NCBI GenBank assembly: GCA_037389465.1 | Contig: JAZARR010000221.1 | Span: 5,806,501 to 5,870,500 of the forward strand | Direction: 5' to 3' | DNA from: Baylisascaris procyonis | Taxonomy: Eukaryota; Nematoda; Chromadorea; Rhabditida; Ascarididae | DNA: 64,000 bases | In this document: piece by piece, positions 35,933-48,855 of the stretch | Layout of the letters: the number at the start of each line of letters is the position of its first letter | Position numbering within the stretch: position 1 is the stretch's first letter | The notes under the pieces: model-generated | Told to the model about the DNA's origin: nothing | The model's database searches: none | The model's input: the letters and a program-made list of their open reading frames with translations, nothing else | Position numbers and translations under genes: made by a program

Positions 35933-36679
35933 GTTCGCCAGGTTCACTATGCAGCAGATTCCACCTAACGAAACGTTTCGCGACTTGGAGCTTGTGAAAT
36001 ACGTTTTTCACTGCGAATTACTTGAAAAGTTTTTTGCAAATGACCACAAAATGAAATATAAAACGTATGAGGCTCATTATTTACAAATGTGATCCTCCGC
36101 GGTCAGTAGGAGATAAAAATACGCATCTATTCTTAGGGAAAATGCCCTTATGCAAAACTTCGTCGCTGAAGAATTTGTCGAAAATCAATAATAAATGAGA
36201 ATGAAGCGCAATAGAATAGTATACAAATGTGCTCTCATAAGGACAAATATAAAATACAAAAAATAGAAACCGAATAAATTAAATCTAAAACATAATTTCT
36301 AAAATTAAATTCCTTATTCGATTCTCTATTAAAAAAAAAAAGCTTTTCAAAAACTATGAATAGATGTATCTCGTTAGTTCATTTCGAGAACTATTTTCAC
36401 AATCACGATTGCGTTATAATAAAAGCAACGATTTGAGACTAAACAACGGCTGTGCTTTTGTTGTCGATAAGAAATCGGCAGCTTTTGATTCATTCGGAAT
36501 TCGGAATTCAACACAACCACCAGCTATTATTTCATAAAACTCCCTCAGTTTATGCATAATATTAACGCTGCAAGATATATTGTGAGGGGTTTCAATCCAC
36601 CAACTACAATGAACGAGAAATGTGGAAGATTATAAAACAACAAGATCGAGATTGACTTCAATTGTTATTCAATTGTTGA

Positions 36680-36723
36680 CTCTTTTCATAACAGTTTAAA
36701 AGATCAAACTGTTATGAAAAGAG
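36680..36723. repeat. Perfect 18-bp inverted repeat with 8-nt loop
   Basis: CTCTTTTCATAACAGTTT (36680-36697) and its exact reverse complement (36706-36723) flank AAAAGATC. The right arm ends AAAAGAG and is followed by a partial copy of the tail of the 66-bp unit, so the hairpin abuts the array. Confidence 0.95.
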
Positions 36724-36735
36724 GAATCGAGTAGT

Positions 36736-37200
36736 TATAAGATGGCCTATAACAGGAAGAGTGGCATGTGGCTCCGGAATCGAAAAGAGAAACCGAGTAG
36801 TTATAAGATGGCCTATGACAGGAAGAGTGGCATGTGGCTCCGGAATCGAAAAGAGAAACCGAGTAGTTATAAGATGGCCTATAACAGAAAGAGTGGCATA
36901 TGGCTTCGGAATCGAAAAGAGAAACCGAGTAGTTATAAGATGGCCTATAACAGAAAGAGAGGCATGCGGCTATGGAATCGAAAAGAGAAACCGAGTAGTT
37001 ATAAGATGGCCTATAACAGAAAGAGTGGCATGTGGCTTCGGAATCGAAAAGAGAAACCGAGTAGTTATAAGATGGCCTATAACAGAAAGAGTGGCATGCG
37101 GCTATGGAATCGAAAAGAGAAACCGAGTAGTTATAAGATGGCCTATAACAGAAAGAGTGGCATATGACTCCGGAATCGAAAAGAGAAACCGAGTAAACCG
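36736..37200. repeat. 66-bp minisatellite, 7 copies, open in several frames
   Basis: Units start at 36736 and every 66 bp to 37132; each begins TATAAGATGGCCTATAACAG (one has GACAG) and ends GAAACCGAGTAGT. Since 66 is a multiple of three, the array reads open on both strands: plus YKMAYNRKSG repeats, and a 221-codon minus frame covering the whole array. Substitutions such as CTCC/TTCG/CTAT are spread over all codon positions. I see no flanking exon or start context, so I do not call a protein. Confidence 0.93.
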
Positions 37201-37204
37201 AGTA

Positions 37205-39205
37205 GCCGCCATGAATGTAAGAATGATGATTCTCAAACGTAACAAAAGTCCTTTCATTTAAACAAAGAAAGGAAAAATAAAATGAAAGTTTATAATTTCG
37301 AAAAGAAAATGAGCAAACATTGAATGCAAAATAATGGAAAAGAATAAGAAATAAATGTTGACATTTCAAACGATCAGATATTAATTGAGGGAAAAACTTA
37401 TTTGCTTATAACCATGAAAGATGCCCCATATACAGCAAAGATAAAATGAACGTCCTCCTTTGTAACTCACCCCTCTCCTTTGCAACGAATAGTTATTTAC
37501 CTCTGGAAAAGTTTTTGAAGGTAACAAAAAAAAACTTGCAAATTCCCATTAAATAGACAAGATGCAAAAATTTACAGCTTCTTGAAAATCCGCCTACTCT
37601 CCCATGAAACATCATGAAATGAACGAAATTTGTGAATTCCCTCTTAATAAGGCGTTTTCAGTAAATGCAAACACTAGGGCGCTTATGTCCGAGGTATTAG
37701 CATATTTCACGATTTTTCAAACGAAAATATATGAATAAAGACAAAGAATACTACAGTCGAAAAAGGTTTCATAGGCAAGCAACACTGCTCGTTGGAGAAC
37801 GACTTCTTCAATTTGCACTACTATCCCAATTGTGAATCGGCAAAACAATTTTATCAAATTCATTCGAAATTGAAAGATTCATAATTGAGTCACTCGTTTC
37901 ATTGCTTCACTTAAAGCATTATCCGCTTCTTTATTGCAGCCCGAAAAATTTGTTTCACTCAAAATTTCTTCATGTAGGAGGATACGGCTTCATTTTCCAC
38001 TAGAAATATACCACTTCTCACCGCATATTTCTTACACGGCTCTTCCTTCTGGGCATCGACTTTCATGCGACAATGTAAGGATTCGTCCATGAAAGAATCC
38101 AATTTTGAAATGGGATCTCAAATGCAAAGATCCACGGAAAACTATAATTCTGAATTTTCCTTGTCCCTCATGATCTTCTATCTCAATCATCACACAAATC
38201 TTGAAATCATGCATCCCCAAATTATATATGAATACCATATCATAATATTTTCATTGATAAATAACTGCTTGCAATTACTAACCGAGCTAGAGGCTGTCTT
38301 CTTCGTTCCCTTTCTTCGATTCTTTATCCCATAGTTTGAATACGCCGACATCTCAATCGACAGCTGTCAACGAGTGAACAGCAAACGTCTATCGTGTGAA
38401 GCGAACTGAAAACACATCTTTGCGCCGAATATATTTCAACACAGCCAATAAGTGAATAGCCCATTGACGTTGACCTCATATCCACACTCACGATATCAAT
38501 AAACTTACTATGAAGGCCTCGATGTATTCAGTAATAATCAAATTGCGATATGGTTTTGTGCCCGTACACACGTTTGTGTGTGCGCCTGATAGTATCAACA
38601 TGGACAGTGTTAAGTAAAAATAGAGAAATTCGGTGGATGCATACATTACGCAATGACCCACAACCTGTAGGTCTATTAACGTAATATCCTCCTGTCTCAA
38701 CACCTGACCTAATCCACGAACTTGATAAGAATTTGTAGCCATTCAGAGCTCTTTAAAAACTGCACAAATTTTGCGGCTAGTTGAATTTTTACTTCAGAGC
38801 AGCAAAAGAAGCGCGTTTTAATGCAAAATTTATATTATATAACATGGTGAGTGATAAACCTAAATTCATGTCTCATAGAGGCGTTAAATGCGATAATGCT
38901 GCCAATTTCACTCTAGCCATTCTAAAATAAGCATAAAGCATTATCCAATAAATTTGCATAAATCATAAACTCAGTCGCTGTCTATTATTGACTAAGAATG
39001 TGCTACTTCCTCTCTTTCCAACGATCCCGAATATACAGTTAATAATCCACAAATGTTCCATTAAATCACTGTTCGAACATAATTAAATATTTCTGTGAGA
39101 ATCAGAAATAGTCCGATGTGCCCAATAAACATTATAATATCAAAGCATCAATCAATGCTGCCATAGAGTAGCATTCCAGTTCATAGTAGCATTCCCATTC
39201 ATTCC
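37205..39205. other. No supported gene
   Basis: AT-rich single-copy sequence with short frames only. A weak exon-like block near 37460-37505 (minus) has an acceptable acceptor and donor but only about ten codons, so it is not called. Confidence 0.45.
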
Positions 39206-39209
39206 ACTT

Positions 39210-39356
39210 CCAGCAACATCACCTTTGATTATAAACAAATGAACAGGCTGCGTTTTTCCCAGCAACATCACCGTTGGCTATAAACAAATGAATAGGCTGC
39301 ATTTTTCCCGGCCACATCACATCTGATTATAAACAAATGAATGATCCGCGTTTTAC
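39210..39356. repeat. 49-bp tandem repeat, 3 copies
   Basis: Units start at 39210, 39259 and 39308. Each begins CC(A/G)GC(A/C)ACATCAC, contains TATAAACAAATGAA and ends near GCGTTTTTC. The third unit is the most diverged. Confidence 0.9.
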
Positions 39357-39359
39357 CCT

Positions 39360-41440
39360 ATGCATTGCAGAAGAGAGATTCAAAGAGATAATATCGAGAC
39401 ATATCAAAAGAATACAATTTAGTGTTTCGTTAACAATAACAGCAATAAAAAGAATCGTCAATTCGAACAATACTTTCAATATTGTCACCAAAATATATGC
39501 AAATAGCGAAATAAAATATACAGTGAAAATTTATTTACCATAATTGAAAGTGATAGCATAAAATTTTGATAACATTTTCCTCGACAATATTTTAGATGAC
39601 GAAGTAATTCTAGTTGAATACTAATCAATGAAATAATTTTTCGGTTATTTCTTTTATTAAGAGTACATATCAAATAAGAAGCAGTAATCTTATCAACTGC
39701 ATAGGTGTGAATTAAATAAGGATTATTTTTGTTATTATTTGTTAATAAGTAATTTGTTATTATTCATCCAAATCGCCTACATTAAGAAGTACCTACTCTA
39801 TCAAGACTAATTATCATTATAGATCATATTCTGATTGCCACTAAGTGAAGAAGTAGTACGCTGAGCATTTATAATTACCGATATCTCAGCATTCAACTCT
39901 TTATGTTCTTAACATCCCCTCCCCCCCTTTTCTCCACAAAAATATTCCACTACTTAAATTGCACTTTTCATCCTTTTTTTTTTGAAAAAACATCAATCAA
40001 TGCGAATTTTTCTTTCATTTAAATTCATAAAGAAATTCAAATTTCATAAACATCAAATTCAAATTCTTCATATCTATGAACGATTAAAGCGGAATCTCTT
40101 GCATAAACACTTGAACTGTTCAAATTTTGAGTACTAATAATAAATTTTTTTTCACCTTTCGTCCCATTGTTTTCCTGTACATCTCGAACTGAAACAGTAC
40201 TCTCAAATCATATTGCTTACTAATATAATAGATTTGAAGCGGAAATTATTCTTCATTATAACTTACGCCACATAAGAAATAAAGAACGAATCGTAGAGGA
40301 AGCCATACCAAGACATAAATCCCGAGATTGCGCACGCTTATCACATCGTCCTAAGTCCAACTGTTAGATGTATCCAACACGTAACGATAACCAAAGAATT
40401 CGTTCTTCTGAAAATTGTTATATTCGAAAATACAATAGCCAATAGAACAATACTCGTCAACTGCAATGTTATCGATTGTATAACTGATCGAAAAATATTA
40501 TATCGGAATCATTTCTGAGACGAATGACTCGTTATTTAATAAATTCGGACTCAATTACACCATCACAATTACTAACAAAACATTAAGTTGTTAGTAATTG
40601 GCGACGAAATATCTAATGTTCGACATATAAACCTTGCACGGCGGTTAACATATAAGCCCTCCCCCCAGTGAATAGAACCCCATAGAAAGTTGTTGCCGTC
40701 AAACGATATATTCTACCACTTCGATTCTACGAAAACTCAGATGAGAAAAATCAACATTTGAATAAACCTTCATAGAAAGACCTATATCACTAATGACTGA
40801 TCAAATCTTCTCTGAATTTCGATATAGGATTTATTTGCGGCAAGCAGATGATACAGTGTGGGAAATATATTCGAGTGTTATAATTATCAGATGAAAATAT
40901 TGCCTCTAAAATACATAACCTCAATTAAACATGACCTATTATGCCTCAAAAATCTGCTTTTCAGCTCCTCAGATGAAAGTTTTCCTCCCTACTTAACAAT
41001 CATCACTTGTGTAAAATTTCAGTCTACTTCTTTCAAATATAAATTTTAAACTTTGGCTCATTTTCCCTTAGAATTCTTTTCGTCATCAAATTCGCCGCTA
41101 AAAATTTTGCCTCCTATCGCATATCTCATTCTAAATGTTGATAAAAATTAAAGCGCATAAATCTTCTATACTTTATTTCAGATATGAATACAAATACACT
41201 TGTGATAAAACATTCAGATAAATATGGCTTCTTTTTCTACGATATTTCGCTTACCAGTTTTAAACACTTCCAGAATTCTTGCTATTTGCAATTGAACGCT
41301 GAAAATTGGAGACGGAGTTTACTCATGCCTATGATAGAAAAATTGGCCGTTTTAAACAATTGCCTATGCGATGCGCGTTCTTAGAACAACTAATCCATTT
41401 AACTGAAATTAGTAATAAAAATAACTGCATGTGAATGAAG
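39360..41440. other. No supported gene
   Basis: AT-rich DNA with poly-A/T runs and short direct repeats of AAATTCAAATT-type sequence near 40020-40070. No exon with good splice sites was seen. Confidence 0.45.
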
Positions 41441-41445
41441 GAAAC

Positions 41446-41539
41446 CTTTGATTTTGATTGATGCGCAATTTCATCTTCTTCAGACCGATGCTCACAACGA
41501 GGCGATGCCAGCTGGAGTCGATGTGAACCACAAAGACGT
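41446..41539 (-). CDS. Exon candidate with laminin-G-like signature
   Basis: Minus-strand block of 94 bp with acceptor CTATTTTCAG and a weak donor AAAG/GTTTCC. The phase starting after two bases reads VFVVHIDSSWHRLVVSIG, then LKKMKLRIN. The pattern D-x-x-WH-R-x-x-V-S followed by a basic beta-strand is typical of the middle of laminin-G or thrombospondin-N-like domains, which are extracellular adhesion modules. If that is right, the gene encodes a secreted or membrane-anchored matrix protein. If the donor is not used, the frame stops at 41409. The other phases are less protein-like. Assignment rests on one short motif. Confidence 0.35.
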
Positions 41540-41544
41540 CTGAA

Positions 41545-44500
41545 AATAGAGCTCGAGATGAGGTTTTCAGAAAACGGAAAAACGGCAATGTAATAAATAT
41601 TTCTTATCACAATCGAGACAAAAAGCTCAAAAGCTTTTTTTAAATCTTTATCCTTCCGTCTCAGTCGATGATGTTGCAAACTTAAAGTGGAAATGCAGAG
41701 TCTGCTTAGTGAAAAGATTTCTACTTATAAACTCATTTGAGCTTCATTAAAGAAAAATTATAGACGAAGACATTACAAGACGGCGTTCCTAAGTTAATAT
41801 TCAAAGGGCCCCTTCACGAGTTACTAATAAAGGCGACCGTTTATAGCATGCAAACCATCATAAAACGAGGAGAATTGAATGGAAATTACATAATGGATTA
41901 GGATCTCCAGTACGCTCCTAATATTTAATCGGTCCAACAGCAGGCAGAACTTGCTGTATATATTCCCCTCTGCAAGTGCTCAACGCTCAAATGCAGCTAG
42001 AAAATTCAATGCCAACCGCTGTTCATTGCAACCGAGGGAGAAGCAGACAGGGAGGAGGAGTGGGAAGGGGGAGAGGGAGGGTCTTCAGAAAAAAAGAGCT
42101 TCATCGAGGTTTTCAAACAGCAAATGGAAGCAAGCTGAATAAAGTTTATGAATTATCCACTAGGAAATGAACGGATTGTAATAAGGGCCAATCCGATCTG
42201 AAAATTAGTGGGTGGAAAGGGTGCAGACGAGTAACGAAAACAATAAAAAGTTTAGCATTAATGCTAGATCGATATAAGTTGAACCTCTCACCTCAACACA
42301 GAGGTGAAATGACGCAATTTGGAATGTTCCTATCAGCGATAATATTGAATCGCGTTGATCACTTGTTCGATTTGCGCAATTTCTTCATTGCTTCTTCCGA
42401 ATCGTTCCTTCCATCAGCAATCGATTGGTTTCTCTCCTTAAATCGGGTTAATATATAAGGTCCCCCTAGAGTGGAGAGAAAAAGGTGCACCGGATCAAAC
42501 GGCTGTAATCCGGTCTCATAATGACAAAAAAATGGATGAGGAAGAAAAGTCTACAGAGTTCAGCTAGAAATACAGAAGTTTTATACGGTTTCACATTCGT
42601 TACATTTTAATGTGCTTTCTTCCTGTTGAATAATAATAACTCTTGATTTACACTACAACGAATGCAATCCCTCATCTCAGTTTCCCGCATGAAACATGAA
42701 AGAAAGCCTATCTACAACTTGCAAATAAATTTTATCATTCATTTCACCTAAGCCATTCTCGTCCCTCAAAAAAGGAAACCGAATACTGTTTTTCATTCAA
42801 TTCATTAAAAAGTCCAATCACTAAGCACTTCCTATTTCCTCATCCAACATCAAATAAGATTGACCACTAGTGACCATCTCTAACAAAAATAACATAAGAA
42901 AATCTCATAAATAAGCCTAAAATTAATGATAAATAGGTGACATCGATTTTTTATCACTCTTACTTAATAATAACATAGTTGATATCAATGTAAAGGAATA
43001 TGAGCACTTGACCCGATAGTGATAGAAATTATTAAACGCTCAAAGCTATGAACGAGAACTTCTTTTTATTCCTTCCTTGCTCTTCATGAGTACAGTATAC
43101 ACCTACAATAACCACTTGAAAGATCTTTTCTGCACAAATTCGTGCTCCTCGACAAATGCAAGGACAGACGGCAAAGAAGAATTCAGAGCTCAAACATAAG
43201 CTCCAAACTCCCTAGATAGAAATATCTGGACTTCAGGTTTTGAGACTCCAACCTACTAAACACACGAGAAAGATTCTATCGGTCGACTGCAACGCCAACC
43301 TCGAATCCGATAATTAATAACATACGTTGTTTCTAGTTAGTTCGGCAATTGAAACAAGTGGACAGAGTGACCAATAGATATTTGCTTATGCGTGGACGCT
43401 ATGTCATCAAAATACACTCCTCTAAGAATCTGCACAAGTGTATGAAAATCAAAAATTTGCATGCGTGCAAATTGGATGGGCCAAACTTTCTCAAAAATCT
43501 GTTTAAAAGGAATAAAAGTGACCCATGTATTGCTTGGAACAGTTAGAAAAACGGGTACTACTTCTATCAGAATGCATTTCAACTAGCAAAGTGATGCATT
43601 ACTCAGGAAGATTGCGCATGAGAAACAATGTGCAGAATGACTTACTCGTATCACATTTGAAAGGCTTCACGTCCCTCCATCTTCCACTGGTCGAACATAG
43701 GTGGATAAACACAAATACCCTGAAATCAAGAGGAAGTTCTTGCATCTAATAATCAAAATTAGCTTTGAATAAAGTAATTCGCATTGAATACAATTGCAGA
43801 AATGCACTAACAATTAATAAGTGGGATTCGACAATTTGAACAATATAACAAAAAGAAAATTTCCATACGTAACGTTTGAGTGATTTTTAGTGATATCGAT
43901 AGCGCAAAATTCATATAAAAATCTCAAATATATTCCCTAATAGTTCACTATGATGGGAATAATAACGACAATGAAACACCTCTTTAATATTAAAGCTTTT
44001 CTGTACTTAAAAATGTATTCGAATCACTTCAAATAAGACACTCTTTTCAAGATACAAAAGAAGAACAATTCAACTCTCAGTAAAGTGTTGCATACGCATC
44101 ACGTTCGATCGAGTGGCGCATAGCGCATAGCTGAACCAGCTAGCTGCACGTAGAGAGAAGACGTCGTATTACGATCTGCTTCCTTGTTTTGCCCACACGT
44201 TTGTCTAAGCATGAGTGCTGAACTAGCTTTGCCCACACACGTTTGTCCATCTCTGAGTGAGGTTTACTGCATTCGCTGAGCTATATTAACGATGATGCAT
44301 ACATACCGCTAACTGTTAAATGCTCACGTGAAGCAAATCCAATTCTGCCTTCATTTTCTTTGCCTTTCAAACGATCCTTATTCGAAGTGAAGTTTTTTTA
44401 TATTTACCTCTTTTCAGCGAATTCGAACTGCGAGAAAAATTGCACAACTATTGAAGAGTTCATTAAAACTGCATTTTACATGCTTTTCACATAAGAATAT

Positions 44501-45065
44501 TGCAATCAATTTCGTTTCGATTATCCACTATGCCGATTCCCATCTTTCTAATCAAAAAGCCACAAATGTGATGTTCATTATCACTTCATAGTTATCAAAA
44601 ATAGCCGTTTTTTAAAATTTGTTCTTCTCAATTTTCCAATTGTTCTTGCATCTGCTATCGGTATTGCAGTAAAAAAAAACTACCAAATAGCTCCGGTGAA
44701 CAAAAACTTTTCCCCACCAGAATTCTGTGTGAGCTGAGTGCGAAATACAAACAAACGACATCAATAATTCAAAAAAACACTGCGCTTCGAAAGGCAATTC
44801 AAGGTGCAAATTTACTCAGCGATGAGCTCAATTTATCCCATACTGTGCATCACTCGATTTTTCATCGATACACTCCCATATTTTATGATTCCACGAACGA
44901 TCTGCAAACAACCCCAAAAATTTTACGTCTGGCGTTACCGTACTGATAAAGAGCAGCATGGGCAACCTCAACTGAAACTGCGAGTGCTTCACCGAAAAAC
45001 AAAAAAGAATTAAGAATGAAAGCGTTCCATAACCCACTTATTGTCGGATGCAGAATCTGGTGACG
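41545..45065. other. No supported gene in this stretch
   Basis: Mostly AT-rich. A purine-rich run lies at 42030-42085 on the plus strand. Near 44190-44255 a segment GCCCACACGTTTGTC recurs with a 2-bp CA insertion about 45 bp later. The short plus frames at 43525-43749 and 44804-45013 lack supporting signals. Confidence 0.4.
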
Positions 45066-45068
45066 TAC

Positions 45069-45129
45069 TCGACGAAGTAGCGCCTATGAGGAGTCGCTGA
45101 ATCGTTTATCCTTCCACTATCTTGTGCTC
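45069..45129 (-). CDS. Weak exon candidate
   Basis: A 61-bp minus-strand block with acceptor ATCATTTTCAG and donor GTACGTC. Only the phase starting after two bases is open and it reads AQDSGRINDSATPHRRYFV. No domain recognised; it could belong to the same minus-strand gene as the laminin-G-like candidate. Confidence 0.28.
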
Positions 45130-45286
45130 CTGAAAATGATTACCTGCTAACATATCATTGCTTTTCAACACACAGCTTTCGCATCATAAATCAATTTCCA
45201 AAACAGTGGTGCAAACACCAACTCAGATCATGAAAACTAGACTTGGGGCGTTTTCGGCACCATGATGGGTAATAGCTTGCTTGCCT

Positions 45287-45470
45287 TTAGAGAAGTCGCT
45301 TTCTATCCGTTTCATTCGTATATTCTTGTTTGAAACGCCATTTGAGCAGTGAATTTCCGCCTTTGACAACAGAATATGTCGTATTTCGAAATGGGCGATT
45401 GGGTGGGTACGTCAAAAATACTGAAGAAGATCTACGGGAGTGGCGGCGTGCTCCCTTACAACCGCTCAAC
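45287..45470 (-). CDS. Possible terminal exon
   Basis: Minus-strand block after acceptor TTAATTTCAG. A single phase is open, from LSGCKGARRHSRRSSSVF through SVVKGGNSLLKWRF to a TAA at 45287-45289, 60 codons. It is rich in Arg and Ser at its start. There is no donor before the stop, so if real it ends a transcript. The other two phases stop within the first few codons or soon after. Function unknown. Confidence 0.28.
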
Positions 45471-45474
45471 CTGA

Positions 45475-48400
45475 AATTGATTAATGAATAATCGCCGACG
45501 ATATACTTTAAACGATGACACTCACATACAATCATTACTAGTTCAGAGTAGTAAATTTTCATAATAAAAATAATATTAGTAAATTCTCGCAAATAAAATA
45601 ATATTTGCATAAAATAAGTGACTACAATTTACGAGACGCTCATCTTTATGCTTACTCTTCAATATCGCAGTAAGTCTAAGTTCGTCGTTCCGAATTGATC
45701 TTTTTTCGGGCTAACAACAGCTGATATTATGTTCGCTATGCTACTATCCCTAAAGCAGTCAACTGCGAACAAAATCTAATAATCGCAAAAAATGTTCAGC
45801 AGGTTAACAGCGCATCGAGATCAATAAGAGTCGGTTGGTTCATTTCGGTAACACCATCAGCGAAGAGCAGTATGTTTGGTTCAAAGGTCAAAATTTAAAA
45901 GACATGAAACATGCCACACTGAGCAAAAAGAAAAATCACTGAAGAATTCAACAGAGAAAAATGGAACACGGCGTCGGAGATGAGCACAAAAGAAAGTCTC
46001 AATATTAATAAGGTTTCCCCCTCCCCTCTTAGGAATGTTTGGAACTGATTGCGCCCTCTGCTGATTGCTGCTGAATGGGAGGTAATAACGACAAACGAAC
46101 GACTAAGCCTCCAATCGTTCCTTATCAATCAAAGTCTTCTTCTAATTTTCCGCTTTTTTTGGCCGCAAGACAGACTCGGTTTCTACCGACTTCCTTCGGT
46201 CGGGAACTGACTTATATTTTTTCAAACCCCATTCCAACCGAACTTTAGTCGTTACCGAATGCTTTTAGTCCTTCAAAACTATCATCTTTCCATCAGAACA
46301 AAGTTTCTTAGCGAAGTGTCGGAAATCTAGAGAGTTTAGCAAAGATTGCAGGGTAAACAAAATAACGAAACTGCGCAAAATACAAAGCAGCTCATGAGTA
46401 GAATGCAATAAATCAATTTACAAACGTTTCCACAGCATGTGCTCGTGATAAATAGGGAAAAATGTAACAGAGAAAGAGAAAACTATAATTTCGACCAAAA
46501 TGTGAGACAACCTCATGCACATTTTCAATAAAAAAAGGATATGAAATTCATATCGGTATGGATATTATCACAAAACCTATCATACGTTAAAGAAGTTGGG
46601 ATATTAATCCGCGAAACCATAGAGCGCACTGAATGAATGCTTCAAAAGTTTGTAGAAAAACGTAAGAAGTGCACAATAAATGAAAACCATAACATCAATA
46701 ACAAGCGAGAGATAACTAAGATTAGTCACTTCGAGATGAATTCCGCCTTCTTGAGTTTCCCATTAACTGTACCTATCTCAGCAGAGTTTCCAATATCATT
46801 AACGCGAATAGTGAAGAGTAAAAATTGATAAGTTCAAATAGCAAATGAAACTCGGAAACAAATAAGTATATTTTTCTTGCGACGTTGCAGAAGTCTACTT
46901 TCACGTTACAGAAGTCTATCCTCTCTTCTGCAACGTCCTCTCAAAACAAGTATCCTCTCAAAACAAGTTGTAATATGAAGGAATCAAACAAGATGATTAG
47001 GCAACCTCGTTAGGTCAATGGTAATTCAATGAGATCCCAAAATCACGTTTCTCGTAAATGGAAGACTTAAAAATAGTAGCACAAGTGGACATGAAAAGGT
47101 AAGTATAAAAGATATTAGAACAGGGTTAAGAAAGTGATGATGTGCCTTAAATGTCAAAAACAACCTTCCCGACAATTTTCAGGTAATCGAAAAGCGCTAT
47201 TGACTTTGGTTTTTGGTTTTTAGTATTTTCACCTGACGGAATTGCTGGCGACAACATTGCTTGCGCCTAATTAAACTTCCTTTGCAGATCGTTATTTCGT
47301 TCAACAAAATGCGTTGAAAATATTCAAAGCAAACCCCATAGAGGTTTTAAATCGATGTTTTCTAATAGTGCGGCTGTAAGTGGTAGTGACAGATAGTGAT
47401 GTAAGTGCATTTGCAAGACAGATTTTACTCTGTTAAAATTGTGCAAACCAAAAATGAAAGCAACAATGTGTATGAGAGCAATGTAAATACAAATCGACAG
47501 CTACCTAATCTACAGATGAGTGGAATGAAGTGCAACCTTGCGTGAAAAAAAAATTGAAAAAATTAGCCAAAACATATTACATGAAAAGAGTGTGAATGAA
47601 ATGAATTTTTCAAAAAAAAGAAAAAAAAATGGCGAGAAATAAGCAAAATTTGGAAAGAATATCGGTCTACATTAGGTAGCTGTCAATAATTGCTAAAACA
47701 ATTAACATCTGTTAATTACACCAATATCAATCGCCGATAACTTGGAACAACTCTTCACAAAGAATATTACAGGTCATTGTGAAAAAGACAGGCAAGTAAG
47801 GTGGACACATCTGAAAGGTTTTTACAAACATCATCTACCACTAGCGACAACATCGACTAGTTGGTTAAAAAACTGTAATGACTGCAATAATGCAATAGAT
47901 GGATCGAATCTCATTAATACCATGAAAAAATCTGTCTCAATAGACATAAAAACGACGAATGTCCACCTCGAACATATTCAACAACATCATTCATTAATCG
48001 AAAATCCAAAGATATCGCTTCAAATAATTAAAAAATGAGGTGATTGGTAAGAAATACATCGAAAACATATACCAGTCAGCATCTACAATCTAGTCAGTAT
48101 TCCACCCTTTAATTACCCCTTTCACCCCCTGCCAAGTTGATAAGTGTCAAGTCAGGTTAAGCAAAAATAAAGCTACGAATAATTTAAATGCAATAAAATT
48201 TTCCTTTAACTCTAATAGTTGCGAAGTTTAAACTAATAACCACATAAAAATATAACATAGATGAATAGATGCAAACTTTTCATAATGCATTTTGTGAATA
48301 TAAAAACACATAAAAAGTGACAGAATTTAAGATAAAGAAAAAGAAGGAAGATAAATAATTACGAGAACAAAGAAGTTGATGAACGATGAAAGAAAAAGGG

Positions 48401-48535
48401 AAGACATTATCGGAAAACAATAGCAAAATGAGCAGAAGAAAAGTAATTGTCAGAGAGGTGACTGGTTACCAATTGTCGTGCGATCAAAACAAATACAAGA
48501 CCCGTGGGCAAACTAAGGAATACATCAGAAAACTG
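45475..48535. other. No supported gene; inverted and direct repeats near 46880-46970
   Basis: AT-rich. At 46881-46937 GACGTTGCAGAAG and its exact reverse complement (46925-46937) flank a second, degenerate copy (ACGTTACAGAAGTCTA). The string CCTCTCAAAACAAGT is then repeated twice to about 46968. A plus frame at 47742-48038 (98 codons) has no recognisable domain. Confidence 0.45.
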
Positions 48536-48536
48536 C

Positions 48537-48539
<3 letters not shown>

Positions 48540-48601
<62 letters not shown>
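48540..48601. repeat. TA dinucleotide microsatellite, 31 units
   Basis: An uninterrupted TA run of 62 bp. Frames that read through it (Tyr-Ile alternation) on both strands are artefacts of the repeat. Confidence 0.97.
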
Positions 48602-48604
<3 letters not shown>

Positions 48605-48855
48605 TTCACATCGAAGACCTAAAAATATATGACGACAATTACAATACATCATCTACTAGTTACATTCATTCGAAGAAGCAAAAATCAAATAAATGCAGTA
48701 ATGATAGAGGTCTATTTAAAATCAGCATGTCCGCCTCATGGAATCCCCATTCAACGTTCAAAATGAAGTTAGCGCACCTCTCACTTAGCACTCAATTGCC
48801 ATTTGCAGTGCCCTCATCAAAAATTTTTTCAAGGCCATGAGGAAGAATTGCTTAC

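Noticed and set aside
48386..48652. Open frames on both strands with Tyr-Ile repeats
   Set aside because: They come from reading through the TA microsatellite.
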